DNA of 64,000 nucleotides from Bdellovibrionales bacterium GWA2_49_15 (GTDB lineage Bacteria; Bdellovibrionota; Bacteriovoracia; Bacteriovoracales; Bacteriovoracaceae): NCBI GenBank assembly GCA_001769855.1, contig MEPP01000004.1:49425-113424 (forward strand), read 5' to 3'. Below the pieces are notes generated by a model, which did no database searches, was not told the origin of the DNA, and saw only the letters and a list, made by a program, of their open reading frames with translations. The translations under genes and the position numbers were made by a program. Position 1 is the first letter of the stretch; each line of letters begins with the position of its first letter. This document shows positions 52,839 to 61,718 of the stretch, piece by piece.

Positions 52839-53918
52839 TTATTTCGTAGACCATATTTGGGCCAACGCACTCACATGGGCCTCTGGGGAGTCCGCTAATA
52901 TTTCGGGAAATCTGAGGATATGGCTGAATTGTTGCTGACCAGCTTCCACCAGTTCGCTTTCTTTATGCATCAGAAAATCGCGCAAGAGCTGAGACGCTGC
53001 CTGCGCGGGGTCCCAATTCTTGAGATCGTCAGAGAGGCATTTATTAATAACCAGATAATTATCTTGATGCATAAATACCACGGCAGTTTTTTGCAGTCCA
53101 AAGGCCTCTTCAGATTTTGCCTGATCTGCCGCTGTGACTAAAAACCAATTTGATTGAGCTGGTTTTTTCAGAGTCTCCTGAAAGCTGAGTGCCTCAAGAA
53201 AAGAGTTTCGGTTTCGATAGAGGGTCACGACGGCGTCAATAAAGGTTTCCACAAAACCCGTGCCCGTGACCTTTTCCAGATACTTCAAAAGTTGTTTTAT
53301 TCCTGATGAAACAAGGAGATTCATCATTTTTTTTGCCGTGCTCACTTCAATTTTCTCAAATGATTTGCCGACGTAGCGAAAGATGTCCACAAAGGTCTTG
53401 TCAAAAAAGCGTTGAATTTTGGCACTGCCTTCCAGGAAATCAATAAAATGCTTTCCCGGCGGAGTATCCAGAACAACCACGTCATATTTTTGTTGAGTCA
53501 ACTGGTATTGAACTTCAATGATCCCCATGATCTCGCTCATACCGCCATTGGGCCTGGTTAGAATCTCGAGAATCGGATTGTCGAAAGGGACCGCGCCCGC
53601 CTCTGTTCCTTCCTGGTTCATTCGCTGGAGGGTGGCACGAGGGGAGAGGAGTAGCGCATCAAAGGTTTGCGGAGAAGCACTTTCTAAAAAACCTGGCATG
53701 CTCGGAAACCGTGTAATGGGAATCTTAACAATGACGCCGGATTCTTCTTCCTGCATGTTGAGAATTTGCTTGAGACGATGGGAAGGGTCGATGGTGATCA
53801 AAAGAACATTGAGACCTTTGGTGGCCAAGTACAAAGCTCGTGAGGTGGCCAAAGTTGTTTTGCCGACGCCGCCTGTGCCGCAAAAGATCTCAATCGGTTT
53901 GTGCTTAATTTCTTCCAT
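52839..53918 (-). CDS. ArsA/GET3-family ATPase (second of a pair)
   Basis: 359 residues. The deviant Walker A is CGTGGVGKTTLATSRAL, followed by LLITIDPSHRLKQIL and VLDTPPGKHFIDFL (switch region). GET3-type Cys pairs are not evident and there are no arsenite-binding Cys clusters, so it may not act on arsenite. Such pairs occur in myxobacteria and Bdellovibrio relatives. It overlaps the upstream partner by 14 bp, so the two are coupled and may form a heterodimer. A relation to lipid or membrane-protein targeting is inference. Confidence 0.82.
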   Translation of the reverse strand: MEEIKHKPIEIFCGTGGVGKTTLATSRALYLATKGLNVLLITIDPSHRLKQILNMQEEESGVIVKIPITRFPSMPGFLESASPQTFDALLLSPRATLQRMNQEGTEAGAVPFDNPILEILTRPNGGMSEIMGIIEVQYQLTQQKYDVVVLDTPPGKHFIDFLEGSAKIQRFFDKTFVDIFRYVGKSFEKIEVSTAKKMMNLLVSSGIKQLLKYLEKVTGTGFVETFIDAVVTLYRNRNSFLEALSFQETLKKPAQSNWFLVTAADQAKSEEAFGLQKTAVVFMHQDNYLVINKCLSDDLKNWDPAQAASQLLRDFLMHKESELVEAGQQQFSHILRFPEILADSPEAHVSALAQIWSTK

Positions 53919-54801
53919 ATGCGAGCAGGCCCATTTTAGAACTTAGTTTATGAATAAGAGATTCGCGATCAGTATCGGTAATTTTAGGGAGGATGAGATC
54001 TATATCAACGCCGAAGGCGCGAAGGAGATTCATCTCCGATTCAACTTTCAATTGGAGCGTCTGGGGAATGCTTTCTAGAGCGATATTTTCCGCTTTTATA
54101 AATTCCTGCAAGGAATCATTCAGGATAAATCCGACATCCTGATATTTGGATCGTTTCATATAGTCGAGAAGCTCTTTCCCTTCTTCCAGTGGTAGCTCAG
54201 AAGGGAGGGCGCAGATGATGGTGCGAAGATGATTGGACCCAGAAAGAAAGCATTGCATTCTTTTAATGTCATCGACGATCAAACCAGAGCCAAACATCTC
54301 TTCATAATTTTGAGTTGATTCAAACAGTACCCGCGCATGCCCTGTGGAGGGAGAGTCGATGACGATGGAGGCATCGGGCGCATCATCTGCGGATTGAATC
54401 AGATGCCCCAAAAGGATCATGCTGGCCAGTCCAGGCATCATTTGAAAGAGTGCTTTGAAGAAAGGAGCGCGCATCACCCACTTGCCAAGTGTTCTTGAGC
54501 CTAATTTATTGCCAACATAAATTTCTGCGCTTTCATTAACGATAAAAGGCAGGAATTCAATTCCGAGATTCTTAAGTAGTTCTTCATCAGGCCGTTGATC
54601 AAAACCATTGTAATAGACCTTGCGTCCCTGGGATTTGAGGTAAAGGCACAGGGCCATGGATATTACAGTTTTGCCAACACCACCTTTTCCGGTTACGACA
54701 TACAGGCGTCTAGCTTGGCCAGTCTCAGAAGGTGTAGAGGGCGAAGATGAGGAGTTTATAGTAGGATCCTTCGACTGCTGGGTCAGTTTCTTGTTTAACA
54801 T
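53905..54801 (-). CDS. ArsA/GET3-like ATPase (first of a pair), overlapping a barrel-protein gene
   Basis: 298 residues from ATG 54801. YVVTGKGGVGKTVISMAL is the deviant Walker A; IVIDSPSTGHARVLFEST is the switch motif seen in ArsA partners. Before it stands an N-terminal Ser/Pro-rich linker (SSSSPSTPSE). The start lies 77 bases inside the end of the barrel-protein gene upstream, with no later start codon before Walker A, so the overlap is probably real. The catalytic Asp after LITID in the partner is here YNGFD, a shifted form. Confidence 0.78.
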   Translation of the reverse strand: MLNKKLTQQSKDPTINSSSSPSTPSETGQARRLYVVTGKGGVGKTVISMALCLYLKSQGRKVYYNGFDQRPDEELLKNLGIEFLPFIVNESAEIYVGNKLGSRTLGKWVMRAPFFKALFQMMPGLASMILLGHLIQSADDAPDASIVIDSPSTGHARVLFESTQNYEEMFGSGLIVDDIKRMQCFLSGSNHLRTIICALPSELPLEEGKELLDYMKRSKYQDVGFILNDSLQEFIKAENIALESIPQTLQLKVESEMNLLRAFGVDIDLILPKITDTDRESLIHKLSSKMGLLAYGRN

Positions 54802-55402
54802 CAAAGGGGTTGTGCAATTGTCCGATTACTCCAGCCAACACATTTCTATTGAGTCGAAGTTCACATCCCGCACCTAAATTATACCCGAGGACAGTTTTTG
54901 ATTTTGATTCTTTAATGCTGCCATTCAGCTCACGTTTCACCTTGGGTGAGTAGAAGCCTATACCGCCGCCAAAGAAAGGGGAGAAGGCATCAAATTGGAA
55001 GACCTTGGCCTTGATAAAAGGGACCACTCCGTTCAGAGTTGTCTTCCTTGCGCCTAACTTATGTTCTGAATGGTGGAAGTCCACCATGAGATCAAAGGAG
55101 TGACTGGCAGAATAGTTGTAGATTAAATCGACGTTGATAGCGTCATCCCCGTTGTCCGCGAGGTCTCCCTTGAGGAACGTCTGCCCGAGTCCAATTCCCA
55201 GAGAGTGCAGGTGGGTCGCATTGACTCCGCTATCGAATTCACTCACATCGTTTCGCACTTCTTCGGCTTGCTTCTGTGAGGTCAGATTTTTTACGTTGGG
55301 AGCTTTATCGTCGGCAACGGCGTTCGAGGGAAAAATAAAAAAGGCCTTGACCCCTATAACAAGGGCCAAGGCCGTGAACCAAACCATCAGCTTATTATTC
55401 AT
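54725..55402 (-). CDS. Outer-membrane beta-barrel protein
   Basis: 225 residues from ATG 55402; a GTG at 55411 is also possible. The signal peptide is MVWFTALALVIGVKAFF with a likely cut near AVADD. The mature part alternates hydrophobic and polar residues (FDLMVDFHHSEHKLG, FFGGGIGFYSP, VLGYNLGAGCELRLNRN) and ends LLIFALYTF, with a terminal Phe as in BAM substrates. Its last 77 bases overlap the ArsA-type gene. Probably an eight-strand OmpW/OmpA-like barrel; function unknown. Confidence 0.7.
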   Translation of the reverse strand: MNNKLMVWFTALALVIGVKAFFIFPSNAVADDKAPNVKNLTSQKQAEEVRNDVSEFDSGVNATHLHSLGIGLGQTFLKGDLADNGDDAINVDLIYNYSASHSFDLMVDFHHSEHKLGARKTTLNGVVPFIKAKVFQFDAFSPFFGGGIGFYSPKVKRELNGSIKESKSKTVLGYNLGAGCELRLNRNVLAGVIGQLHNPFDVKQETDPAVEGSYYKLLIFALYTF

Positions 55403-55433
55403 TTCAAACACCAGGAAATTGGATTCTTCTGTA

Positions 55434-55802
55434 TTAATTTAGAGTAGCAGAAGTTTCCATTCCTGTATTCACCTGAACTGGTTGTACGAAAGGCTTGAAG
55501 GCCTCAGGCAATTTACCAGTTTCTAAAGTGCGGATATATCCAGTGAACGTTCCTTCTTCAGAACGAATAACGCGCTTCAGAAGTTCAACGTCACCGGCTT
55601 TAGTAGACTTTCGCTCTTGATCGAACAAAAGTTGGATTTGTGTAATGTATGTGATGTCGTTTTTAGTCTTGTTGTCGATTACTTGAATCTCATGACCTTC
55701 ACGAATGATCTGAGCAATCTCCTCAAGCGTCACATAGCAACTTTGATGAGTGTCATAAAGTTTGCGGTTCTGATACCTTTTGATGATTCTTACGTCGCTC
55801 AT
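55434..55802 (-). CDS. PhaR-type polyhydroxyalkanoate regulator N-domain protein
   Basis: 122 residues. Nearly the whole protein is the PHB/PHA accumulation regulator domain: IIKRYQNRKLYDTHQSCYVT, LEEIAQIIREGHEIQVID, then KNDITYITQIQLLFDQE. In other bacteria PhaR binds DNA and polymer to repress phasin genes. No PHA synthase, depolymerase or phasin is seen in this window, so it may regulate something else. AGGGGAAAACA precedes ATG 55802. The large spacer upstream probably holds its promoter. Confidence 0.85.
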   Translation of the reverse strand: MSDVRIIKRYQNRKLYDTHQSCYVTLEEIAQIIREGHEIQVIDNKTKNDITYITQIQLLFDQERKSTKAGDVELLKRVIRSEEGTFTGYIRTLETGKLPEAFKPFVQPVQVNTGMETSATLN

Positions 55803-56328
55803 TGTTTTCCCCTATTTTTAAAACCTACCTCTTTTTAATTCGGTGGGTATATAACCTTTAATTCCGTATATAAACACTAGTCCTGTACTTATTTCAACGT
55901 GCCGCATTATAGCGTTTGTCTGACTTAAACTCTTTGATTTCAAAAAGTTATGGCCATTAACGGTCACAACGCACATCTCATAGCGCTTCGCTTCGAATTT
56001 TGACATGAAATATCGCTATGACGCTCATATGTCAACCTACTTTATCTATTAGAGGTCGTAGAATGTGAGTGATACGCCGTGCCAACCTCTCTAACTTATT
56101 GAATTTATATATACATCTCTGTCATAAAACCGTCGGGATGCGTCATAACGCCTTGAATCTATTACTTTTTTTTGCATGGCCTTAAGTGTAAGGAAAAAGT
56201 TGCCAGTAAGTCGGTCTCTCAGCAAAATTTCCTCTACTCATAAACCTTTGCAACTACTTTTTCGAAAGGGACATATAAGCCTCAGGAGCGGTTTTGAATG
56301 ACTGAACAGGCTTGAAAGGAATAATTGA
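55803..56328. other. 526-bp divergent intergenic region
   Basis: Between the PhaR-like gene (minus) and the TPR lipoprotein gene (plus). Likely holds both promoters: on the minus side TTGAAA (55897-55892) with AT-rich TATATA (55872-55867) 19 bases away is a weak candidate. The small palindrome TGACGCTCATATGTCA near 56019 is another possible site. AAAGGA stands before ATG 56329. One 62-residue open frame (55818-56006, minus) lacks support. No RNA gene is recognised, but a small RNA cannot be excluded. Confidence 0.4.
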
Positions 56329-58197
56329 ATGAAAAAGCAAGTGTGCAAAGTATTAATGACATTTCTCTGTGTCACTTTATTTGCCTGCAGTCACCAGAGT
56401 ATCAAAACGGATGAGAACGTTTCTGGTAATGGCAAATCGGATTCCAAGCTCAGCCAGGAGATAGAAAAAATATATCAGAACGCTTCAAAGCGTTTGGATG
56501 TTTTGGTGGCCGAATCCAAGAAAGCAGGCGGGCCCGGAATTCAATATCTTTCGACTGATCTTTTTTTAAAGGCCAATGATTCCTCCATTCGTGGTGACGC
56601 ACGAACTGCGGCCTTCCTTCTTAGGTATGTCATGGAGCTCAATCCGGAAGATGCCTACATTCAGAAAAAGTACGCCATAGAGATGATTCGTCTCGGTGAA
56701 TTGGCCGATGCCAAAGTGGTGCTGGAAAAACTTTTTTCCCGCACCAAGCAGGAAGATGAAAATGTGGGTCTGATTTTAGGTGGGGTCTATACCACCATGG
56801 AAAAGGAGCCCCAGGCCCAGCAAACTTATAGAAAACTGATGACCTTGTTTCCGAAGTCAGAGGAAGCATGCGTCTTTTTGGCCAAAAGTTTGGCGACAGA
56901 TAAGAAATTTGAGGAAGCCAATAATTTACTGGATTCCTGCCAGAAAAAATCCAAGGGCAAAGCCATTTTTGCCTATTACCGAGGCAAGATTGCTTTAGTG
57001 CAGGAGAAGCGCGAAGCGGCGGTTAAAAATTTCCAAATGGCCATTCAAATTGATAAGACCTACTACCAGGCGGTCATGGGCCTCGGTCTGCTTCGTGAGG
57101 AAAAAGAAGATTACAAAGGTGCTGCTGCCCTTTATGAAAAATTCGTCAAAGAAAATCCCGAGAATTACACTGTCTTATCCCGTCTTGTGCAAGTTATGTT
57201 TGCGGGGGAGATGTTTGACAAGGTTTTACCCTATGCTGAAAAGCTGGCGGGTATTGACCCCAGCGATCTCAATCTCAAGATACGCTTGGGCATTCTCTAC
57301 ACGGATGCCAAACGTTACTCCGACGCCAAGGAACTTTTCAAGCAGGTGCTGGAGTCAGTTCCCGAAAATGATAAAATTATTTATTACCTCGGGGCCTTGT
57401 ACCAGCAGACTGGCGAGTTCGAAGACGCCGTAACCTACTATTCAAAAGTACCCAACTCGAGCTCCCTTTTTCTCGACAGCAATTTACAGATCGCCACCAT
57501 CTTGCAAGTCAGGGCCCAGGAAGATCATCTCAATAACAGCGAAGAGGGCTTGCATGTATTACTGGATTTTGTGAAAAAACAGTCTGCGGCCTACCCGGAA
57601 ATGAAGACGGAACTCTATGTGAATGTGGCGGGACATTATGATGGAATGGGCCAGACAGAAGAGGCCATTAAGTGGCTGGAGCCGGTCGTGACCGGTGAAA
57701 AATTTGGCGACCAGCAACGTTATTTTTTGGCTTCGCTTTATGAAAAAGTCGCTGACTACGATAAGTCTCAAAAAATCGTCGAGGAAATTTTGAAGCGTGA
57801 CCCTGAGAACGCCCATGCCTTAAATTTTGTCGGTTATTCACTTCTTGATCGAGGCGTTGATTTGGACAAGGCCTTGGATTATATCGTTCACGCAGTCAAA
57901 CTCAGACCAGACGATGGTTACATTCTTGACTCTCTTGGATGGTATTACTTCAAAATCGGGGATTTCAAAAAGGCCCTCGTTCACATTGAGAAGGCGTGGA
58001 AGATGCAAAAGGACGATGTGGTCATCACAAAGCACCTTGCTCAAGTCTATCTCAAAATGCAAAAATTGAAGGAAGCTAAAAAATATTTTGTCGAGGCCCT
58101 CAAAAATTGCAAAGTCGAATCAGAGCGAAGCGAAGTCATGGAGGCCATGGAAGAGATGGAAGACAACCGTCTGCCCGCTTCCGTTCTTTCAAAATAG
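56329..58197 (+). CDS. Large TPR-repeat lipoprotein
   Basis: 622 residues. Signal peptide with lipobox LFAC (acyl Cys20). From about residue 70 the protein is a run of tetratricopeptide repeats, about 13 units, for example AVMGLGLLREEKEDYKGAAA and YILDSLGWYYFKIGDFKKAL. Probably an outer-membrane-attached scaffold for protein complexes. In Pseudomonas and related bacteria a TPR lipoprotein of this type precedes lolB; the LolB-like gene here follows with overlap, supporting the same locus type. Confidence 0.88.
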   Translation: MKKQVCKVLMTFLCVTLFACSHQSIKTDENVSGNGKSDSKLSQEIEKIYQNASKRLDVLVAESKKAGGPGIQYLSTDLFLKANDSSIRGDARTAAFLLRYVMELNPEDAYIQKKYAIEMIRLGELADAKVVLEKLFSRTKQEDENVGLILGGVYTTMEKEPQAQQTYRKLMTLFPKSEEACVFLAKSLATDKKFEEANNLLDSCQKKSKGKAIFAYYRGKIALVQEKREAAVKNFQMAIQIDKTYYQAVMGLGLLREEKEDYKGAAALYEKFVKENPENYTVLSRLVQVMFAGEMFDKVLPYAEKLAGIDPSDLNLKIRLGILYTDAKRYSDAKELFKQVLESVPENDKIIYYLGALYQQTGEFEDAVTYYSKVPNSSSLFLDSNLQIATILQVRAQEDHLNNSEEGLHVLLDFVKKQSAAYPEMKTELYVNVAGHYDGMGQTEEAIKWLEPVVTGEKFGDQQRYFLASLYEKVADYDKSQKIVEEILKRDPENAHALNFVGYSLLDRGVDLDKALDYIVHAVKLRPDDGYILDSLGWYYFKIGDFKKALVHIEKAWKMQKDDVVITKHLAQVYLKMQKLKEAKKYFVEALKNCKVESERSEVMEAMEEMEDNRLPASVLSK

Positions 58198-58841
58198 CTG
58201 CGACGATTTGCGCGCTCTTTTTTCTCGATGGCTGTTCGACCTTATTCCCTAAACAGAAACGCTCGGAATCTCCTTCCACACCTGCGGCAGAACTGCAAAG
58301 ATTGTGCTGGAGCAGTGAAGGGCGCGCGCGTTTTGAGGCGGGCGGCGAAAGACATCTCGTGAGCTTTTTCAGCGAGCTGCTGCCGCTCCAAAACTTGTGG
58401 CGACTCGGTATCCAAATTCCCATGAAAGGCGAGGAAGTGATAGAGCTAGATTTTGGGCAGAGAAAGGCCGTCTGGCCGAGTCAGGCACCGGCGACGAAGC
58501 CCCAGCATAACCAATTTGCGGCCTGGCAATCGCTGATCGAGGCCCTCAGCGATTTTTTGGACCTTTCTGTGCACAAGCAGATGGAGGCGCAGTGTCGGGC
58601 ACAGGGACCGGGTGGCGTTTGGACCTGCACAGCGATAGGCTCGGATCGTTCCTATGAGGTGAGGTTGGGTGGTGGACAGCTTGTGATCGAGGGCCGATGG
58701 GGCGGGGATGCATTTAAGCTGAAGGCCACACAGCTTGAAGAAAAGCAAAATTATTACCAGCTCATTGAAGTTCAGCATATGACCAAGCCGCCTGTTTCAG
58801 CCAAGTTTTTTGTCAAAGAATGTCGTGCAGACGCCAAGTGA
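58107..58841 (+). CDS. LolB-like outer-membrane lipoprotein
   Basis: Up to 244 residues from TTG 58107, the only standard start ahead of the lipobox; this puts 42 mostly charged residues before Cys43 of LDGC, unusually long, and makes a 91-bp overlap with the TPR gene. The signal helix is IAATICALFFLDGC. The mature part has CWSSEGRARFEAGGE and NLWRLGIQIPMKGEEVIELD, resembling the start of LolB, then a late QLVIEGRWGGDAFKLKATQL strand. LolB inserts lipoproteins into the outer membrane. The match is moderate and rests partly on context next to the TPR gene. Confidence 0.55.
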   Translation: MQSRIRAKRSHGGHGRDGRQPSARFRSFKIAATICALFFLDGCSTLFPKQKRSESPSTPAAELQRLCWSSEGRARFEAGGERHLVSFFSELLPLQNLWRLGIQIPMKGEEVIELDFGQRKAVWPSQAPATKPQHNQFAAWQSLIEALSDFLDLSVHKQMEAQCRAQGPGGVWTCTAIGSDRSYEVRLGGGQLVIEGRWGGDAFKLKATQLEEKQNYYQLIEVQHMTKPPVSAKFFVKECRADAK

Positions 58842-58888
58842 TGCGCGGTGCTAGTCCGGGATTCTTCAGCTTCTTCTATTATCCGACG

Positions 58889-58917
58889 TTGGCAAGTTCC
58901 ATTCTTTTTTATATAGT
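58889..58917 (+). promoter_or_regulatory. Promoter of the peptide-importer operon
   Basis: TTGGCA (58889-58894), a 17-base spacer and TATAGT (58912-58917), both 5/6 to consensus with optimal spacing, 51 bases before the substrate-binding protein start. Confidence 0.65.
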
Positions 58918-58968
58918 GCCCAAGATTTGTGTTTAGGCTAAAAGGGTCTTTATAAAGGATGGTATTTT

Positions 58969-60729
58969 ATGAAGTTAGCGCTAATTTTTTTGGCCACGAT
59001 GGGCCTCTTACTCAATGTTGGCTGTACAAAAAAGGTTGATTCCTCAGAAAAAGTGCTCAATCTGGTTGTTACGGCAAAGATTAAAGGTTTGGATCCAATC
59101 TACGCAGACGATCGGTATTCTTCAAACGAAGTCGCGCGCGTCTATGAAGGATTGCTTGAGTACCACTACCTCAAGCGCCCTTATACGCTGGTTCCTAATT
59201 TGGCCGAGAGTTTGCCCGAAGTCAGCGCGGATGGTTTCACCTACACCTTCAAAATTAAGCAAGGTGTCTTTTTCCATGATGATCAGGCCTTCCCTGGCGG
59301 CAAAGGACGCGAGCTGACAGCGGAAGACTTTGTTTACTCCATTAAACGTTTGGCCGATCCCAAGCTTCAGAGTACTGGCTGGTGGTTACTCGATGGCAAA
59401 ATCAAGGGACTCAATGAATGGCGCGATAGCAATGTTTCGAAAGCTGCGGTTGATTACAGCGAAGCCATCGAAGGTCTTCAGGCCGTTGATAAATATACCC
59501 TGCGTTTTGTGTTAAAGAAAAATTTCCCCCAGTTCCTTTACTCTCTCGCCATGACCTTCACGGTTGCAGTTCCCAAAGAAGTGGTGGAGTTTTACGGCAA
59601 AGAATTTCTTAATCATCCAGTCGGGACCGGACCGTTCATCCTTCCGATCTTTGAACAGTCGAACAAAATTACCTACACCAAAAACCCAAAGTTTCGCACG
59701 AAGCTCTTTCCCTCAGATGCCAGCGATGAATATAAAAAATTGGGCTATCTTGATGATGCTGGGAAGACCCTGCCATTGGTTGATAAGGTGGTCGTGACCG
59801 TTTTAGAGGAAGATCAGCCACGCTGGTTGAACTTCCAAAAAGGCAATCTCGATTATATCGCAATTCCGAAAGACAATTTTGCTTCCGCTCTGACACCTTC
59901 TCGGACACTCAGCGACGATTTGGCCAAGAAAGGCATTCAGCTCATGATTGAACCCTCTCTGGACGTGACCTATACCGCCTTTAACCACGAGAATCCTCTT
60001 TTCAAAAATATCAAACTTCGTCGCGCCATGAGTTTGGCCTACGACGTGAACAAGTCGAATGAACTTTTCTATAACGGAACCGCATTGCCCGCCCAATCTG
60101 TCATTCCCCCTGGTATTGCAGGATATAGACACGACTATTTGAGTCCATGGCGTGGGTTGAATCTTGAAAAGGCCAAGCAACAGTTGACGGAAGCCGGCTA
60201 TCCCAATGGTAAGGGGCTACCGGAAATTACCTATGATTGCCCAAGTTCCACCGTCTCACGACAAATGGGAGAGCACTTTAAATCCCAGATGGAGCAGATC
60301 GGTGTGCGCATTAAAGTCGTGCAAAATCCATGGCCTGATTTGCAGAAGAAAATTAACAACAAGACCGTTCAGACTTACGGTATTGCCTGGGGCGCCGATT
60401 ATCCGGACGCAGAAAATTTCTTGCAACTTCTCTATGGACCGAACAAGACTCCAGGCGCGAACGGCTCTAACTATGATAATCCAGTCTTCAACGAGATGTT
60501 CGCGAAGGCCGCTATTATGCAAGATAGCCCCGAGCGCACCGCCCTTTATGAAAAGTTGAATTTGATGGCCTCTGATGAAGTGCCTTGGATCTATGGTGTT
60601 CATCGTCAGAGTTACGTCCTTCATCATTCTTGGCTCAAAAACTACATCCCCACCGATTTTGAATCTGGACAGGCCCAGTATTTGAATGTGGATTTGGCCA
60701 TGAAAAAAGCCGTCAGCGCGAAGCTGTAG
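58969..60729 (+). CDS. Peptide ABC transporter substrate-binding lipoprotein (OppA/DppA type)
   Basis: 586 residues. Signal peptide ends in lipobox NVGC (Cys19). Family signature segments include GLDPIYADDRYSSNEVARVY, the FTYTFKIKQGVFFHDD ligand-site strand, and NIKLRRAMSLAYDVNK. The length fits OppA-class proteins that hold oligopeptides. GWTLP-like loops cannot settle ligand size. AAGGAT precedes ATG 58969. It leads an operon with two permeases and two ATPases. Confidence 0.93.
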   Translation: MKLALIFLATMGLLLNVGCTKKVDSSEKVLNLVVTAKIKGLDPIYADDRYSSNEVARVYEGLLEYHYLKRPYTLVPNLAESLPEVSADGFTYTFKIKQGVFFHDDQAFPGGKGRELTAEDFVYSIKRLADPKLQSTGWWLLDGKIKGLNEWRDSNVSKAAVDYSEAIEGLQAVDKYTLRFVLKKNFPQFLYSLAMTFTVAVPKEVVEFYGKEFLNHPVGTGPFILPIFEQSNKITYTKNPKFRTKLFPSDASDEYKKLGYLDDAGKTLPLVDKVVVTVLEEDQPRWLNFQKGNLDYIAIPKDNFASALTPSRTLSDDLAKKGIQLMIEPSLDVTYTAFNHENPLFKNIKLRRAMSLAYDVNKSNELFYNGTALPAQSVIPPGIAGYRHDYLSPWRGLNLEKAKQQLTEAGYPNGKGLPEITYDCPSSTVSRQMGEHFKSQMEQIGVRIKVVQNPWPDLQKKINNKTVQTYGIAWGADYPDAENFLQLLYGPNKTPGANGSNYDNPVFNEMFAKAAIMQDSPERTALYEKLNLMASDEVPWIYGVHRQSYVLHHSWLKNYIPTDFESGQAQYLNVDLAMKKAVSAKL

Positions 60730-60768
60730 GACGACCTAGAGATTTTTTGCAAAAGTGAGGGCAGACCA

Positions 60769-61710
60769 TTGAATATTTATGTTTATGCGTTTCGGCGAAT
60801 CCTCTACGTGATTCCTGTGTTGCTTGGAGTTTGCCTAATTATTTTTGTGCTCTTTAATCTCGTTTCGCCTGATCCGACCCTGATGATGTTAGGCAAGCAT
60901 GCCAACTTGAAGCAAATGCAAGAACTGAGACATGAGCTCGGATTGGATCGCTCATACTTTATTCAATATCTGGATATCGTGAAGTCGGCATTCACCTTCG
61001 ACTTCGGGCGATCCTGGTCCACCAAACAGGAAATTATTGAGATGATTAAGAATGGGGCTGGACCTTCCCTGACGGTGACTGTTCCGGCCTTCCTCGTCGC
61101 CTTGATTATTTCCCTCATCGTGGCGTTGTTTGTGGCCTTTTATCGTGGCAGCTGGTTTGACCGTATCGCGGTCTTGATTTGTGTTGCCTTGATGAGTATT
61201 CCCAGTTTGGCGTACATTCTGTTTGCCCAAAAAATTCTGGCCTACGATTTGGGATTATTTGAGATCTCGGGTTATGAGCAAGGTTTTCCAAACTTCATTC
61301 CATATGTCGCCTTACCTTGTATCATTTGGATCGTGTTGAGTATCGGCCCCGATGTCCGCTTTTACAGAACCGTAATCTTGGACGAGGTCTATATGGATTA
61401 TGTGAGAACAGCGCGGGCGAAGGGATTAAGCGAAACAGTCATTCTTTTTAAACATGTTTTAAAGAATGCCATGATTCCCATTATCACCTGGGTCGTCATC
61501 GCAATTCCTTTTTTGATTTTGGGCGCACTCTTGCTCGAGAGCTTTTTTGGGATTCCTGGTTTGGGTGGCATTACCTTAAATGCCATCAACTCCGCTGACT
61601 TTCCTGTCGTCCGTGCCATGACGGTACTTTCGGCCGTGGCCTATATCGTTTTTTCCGTGATCACCGACGTGTTGTACACCTTGGTTGATCCACGCGTTCG
61701 TTTGAAGTGA
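60769..61710 (+). CDS. Peptide ABC transporter permease (OppB/DppB type)
   Basis: 313 residues from TTG 60769. Six helices; the N-terminal block FRRILYVIPVLLGVCLIIFV is typical of OppB. The EAA loop, which docks the ATPase, is VRTARAKGLSETVILFKHVL. The end PRVRLK is also family-typical. It follows the substrate-binding gene by 39 bases. Confidence 0.93.
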   Translation: MNIYVYAFRRILYVIPVLLGVCLIIFVLFNLVSPDPTLMMLGKHANLKQMQELRHELGLDRSYFIQYLDIVKSAFTFDFGRSWSTKQEIIEMIKNGAGPSLTVTVPAFLVALIISLIVALFVAFYRGSWFDRIAVLICVALMSIPSLAYILFAQKILAYDLGLFEISGYEQGFPNFIPYVALPCIIWIVLSIGPDVRFYRTVILDEVYMDYVRTARAKGLSETVILFKHVLKNAMIPIITWVVIAIPFLILGALLLESFFGIPGLGGITLNAINSADFPVVRAMTVLSAVAYIVFSVITDVLYTLVDPRVRLK

Positions 61711-61718
61711 GGTTGGCC

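Noticed and set aside
55818..56006. 62-residue minus-strand frame upstream of the PhaR-like gene
   Set aside because: No ribosome site, no family match and composition like the spacer. It probably lies in the promoter region.
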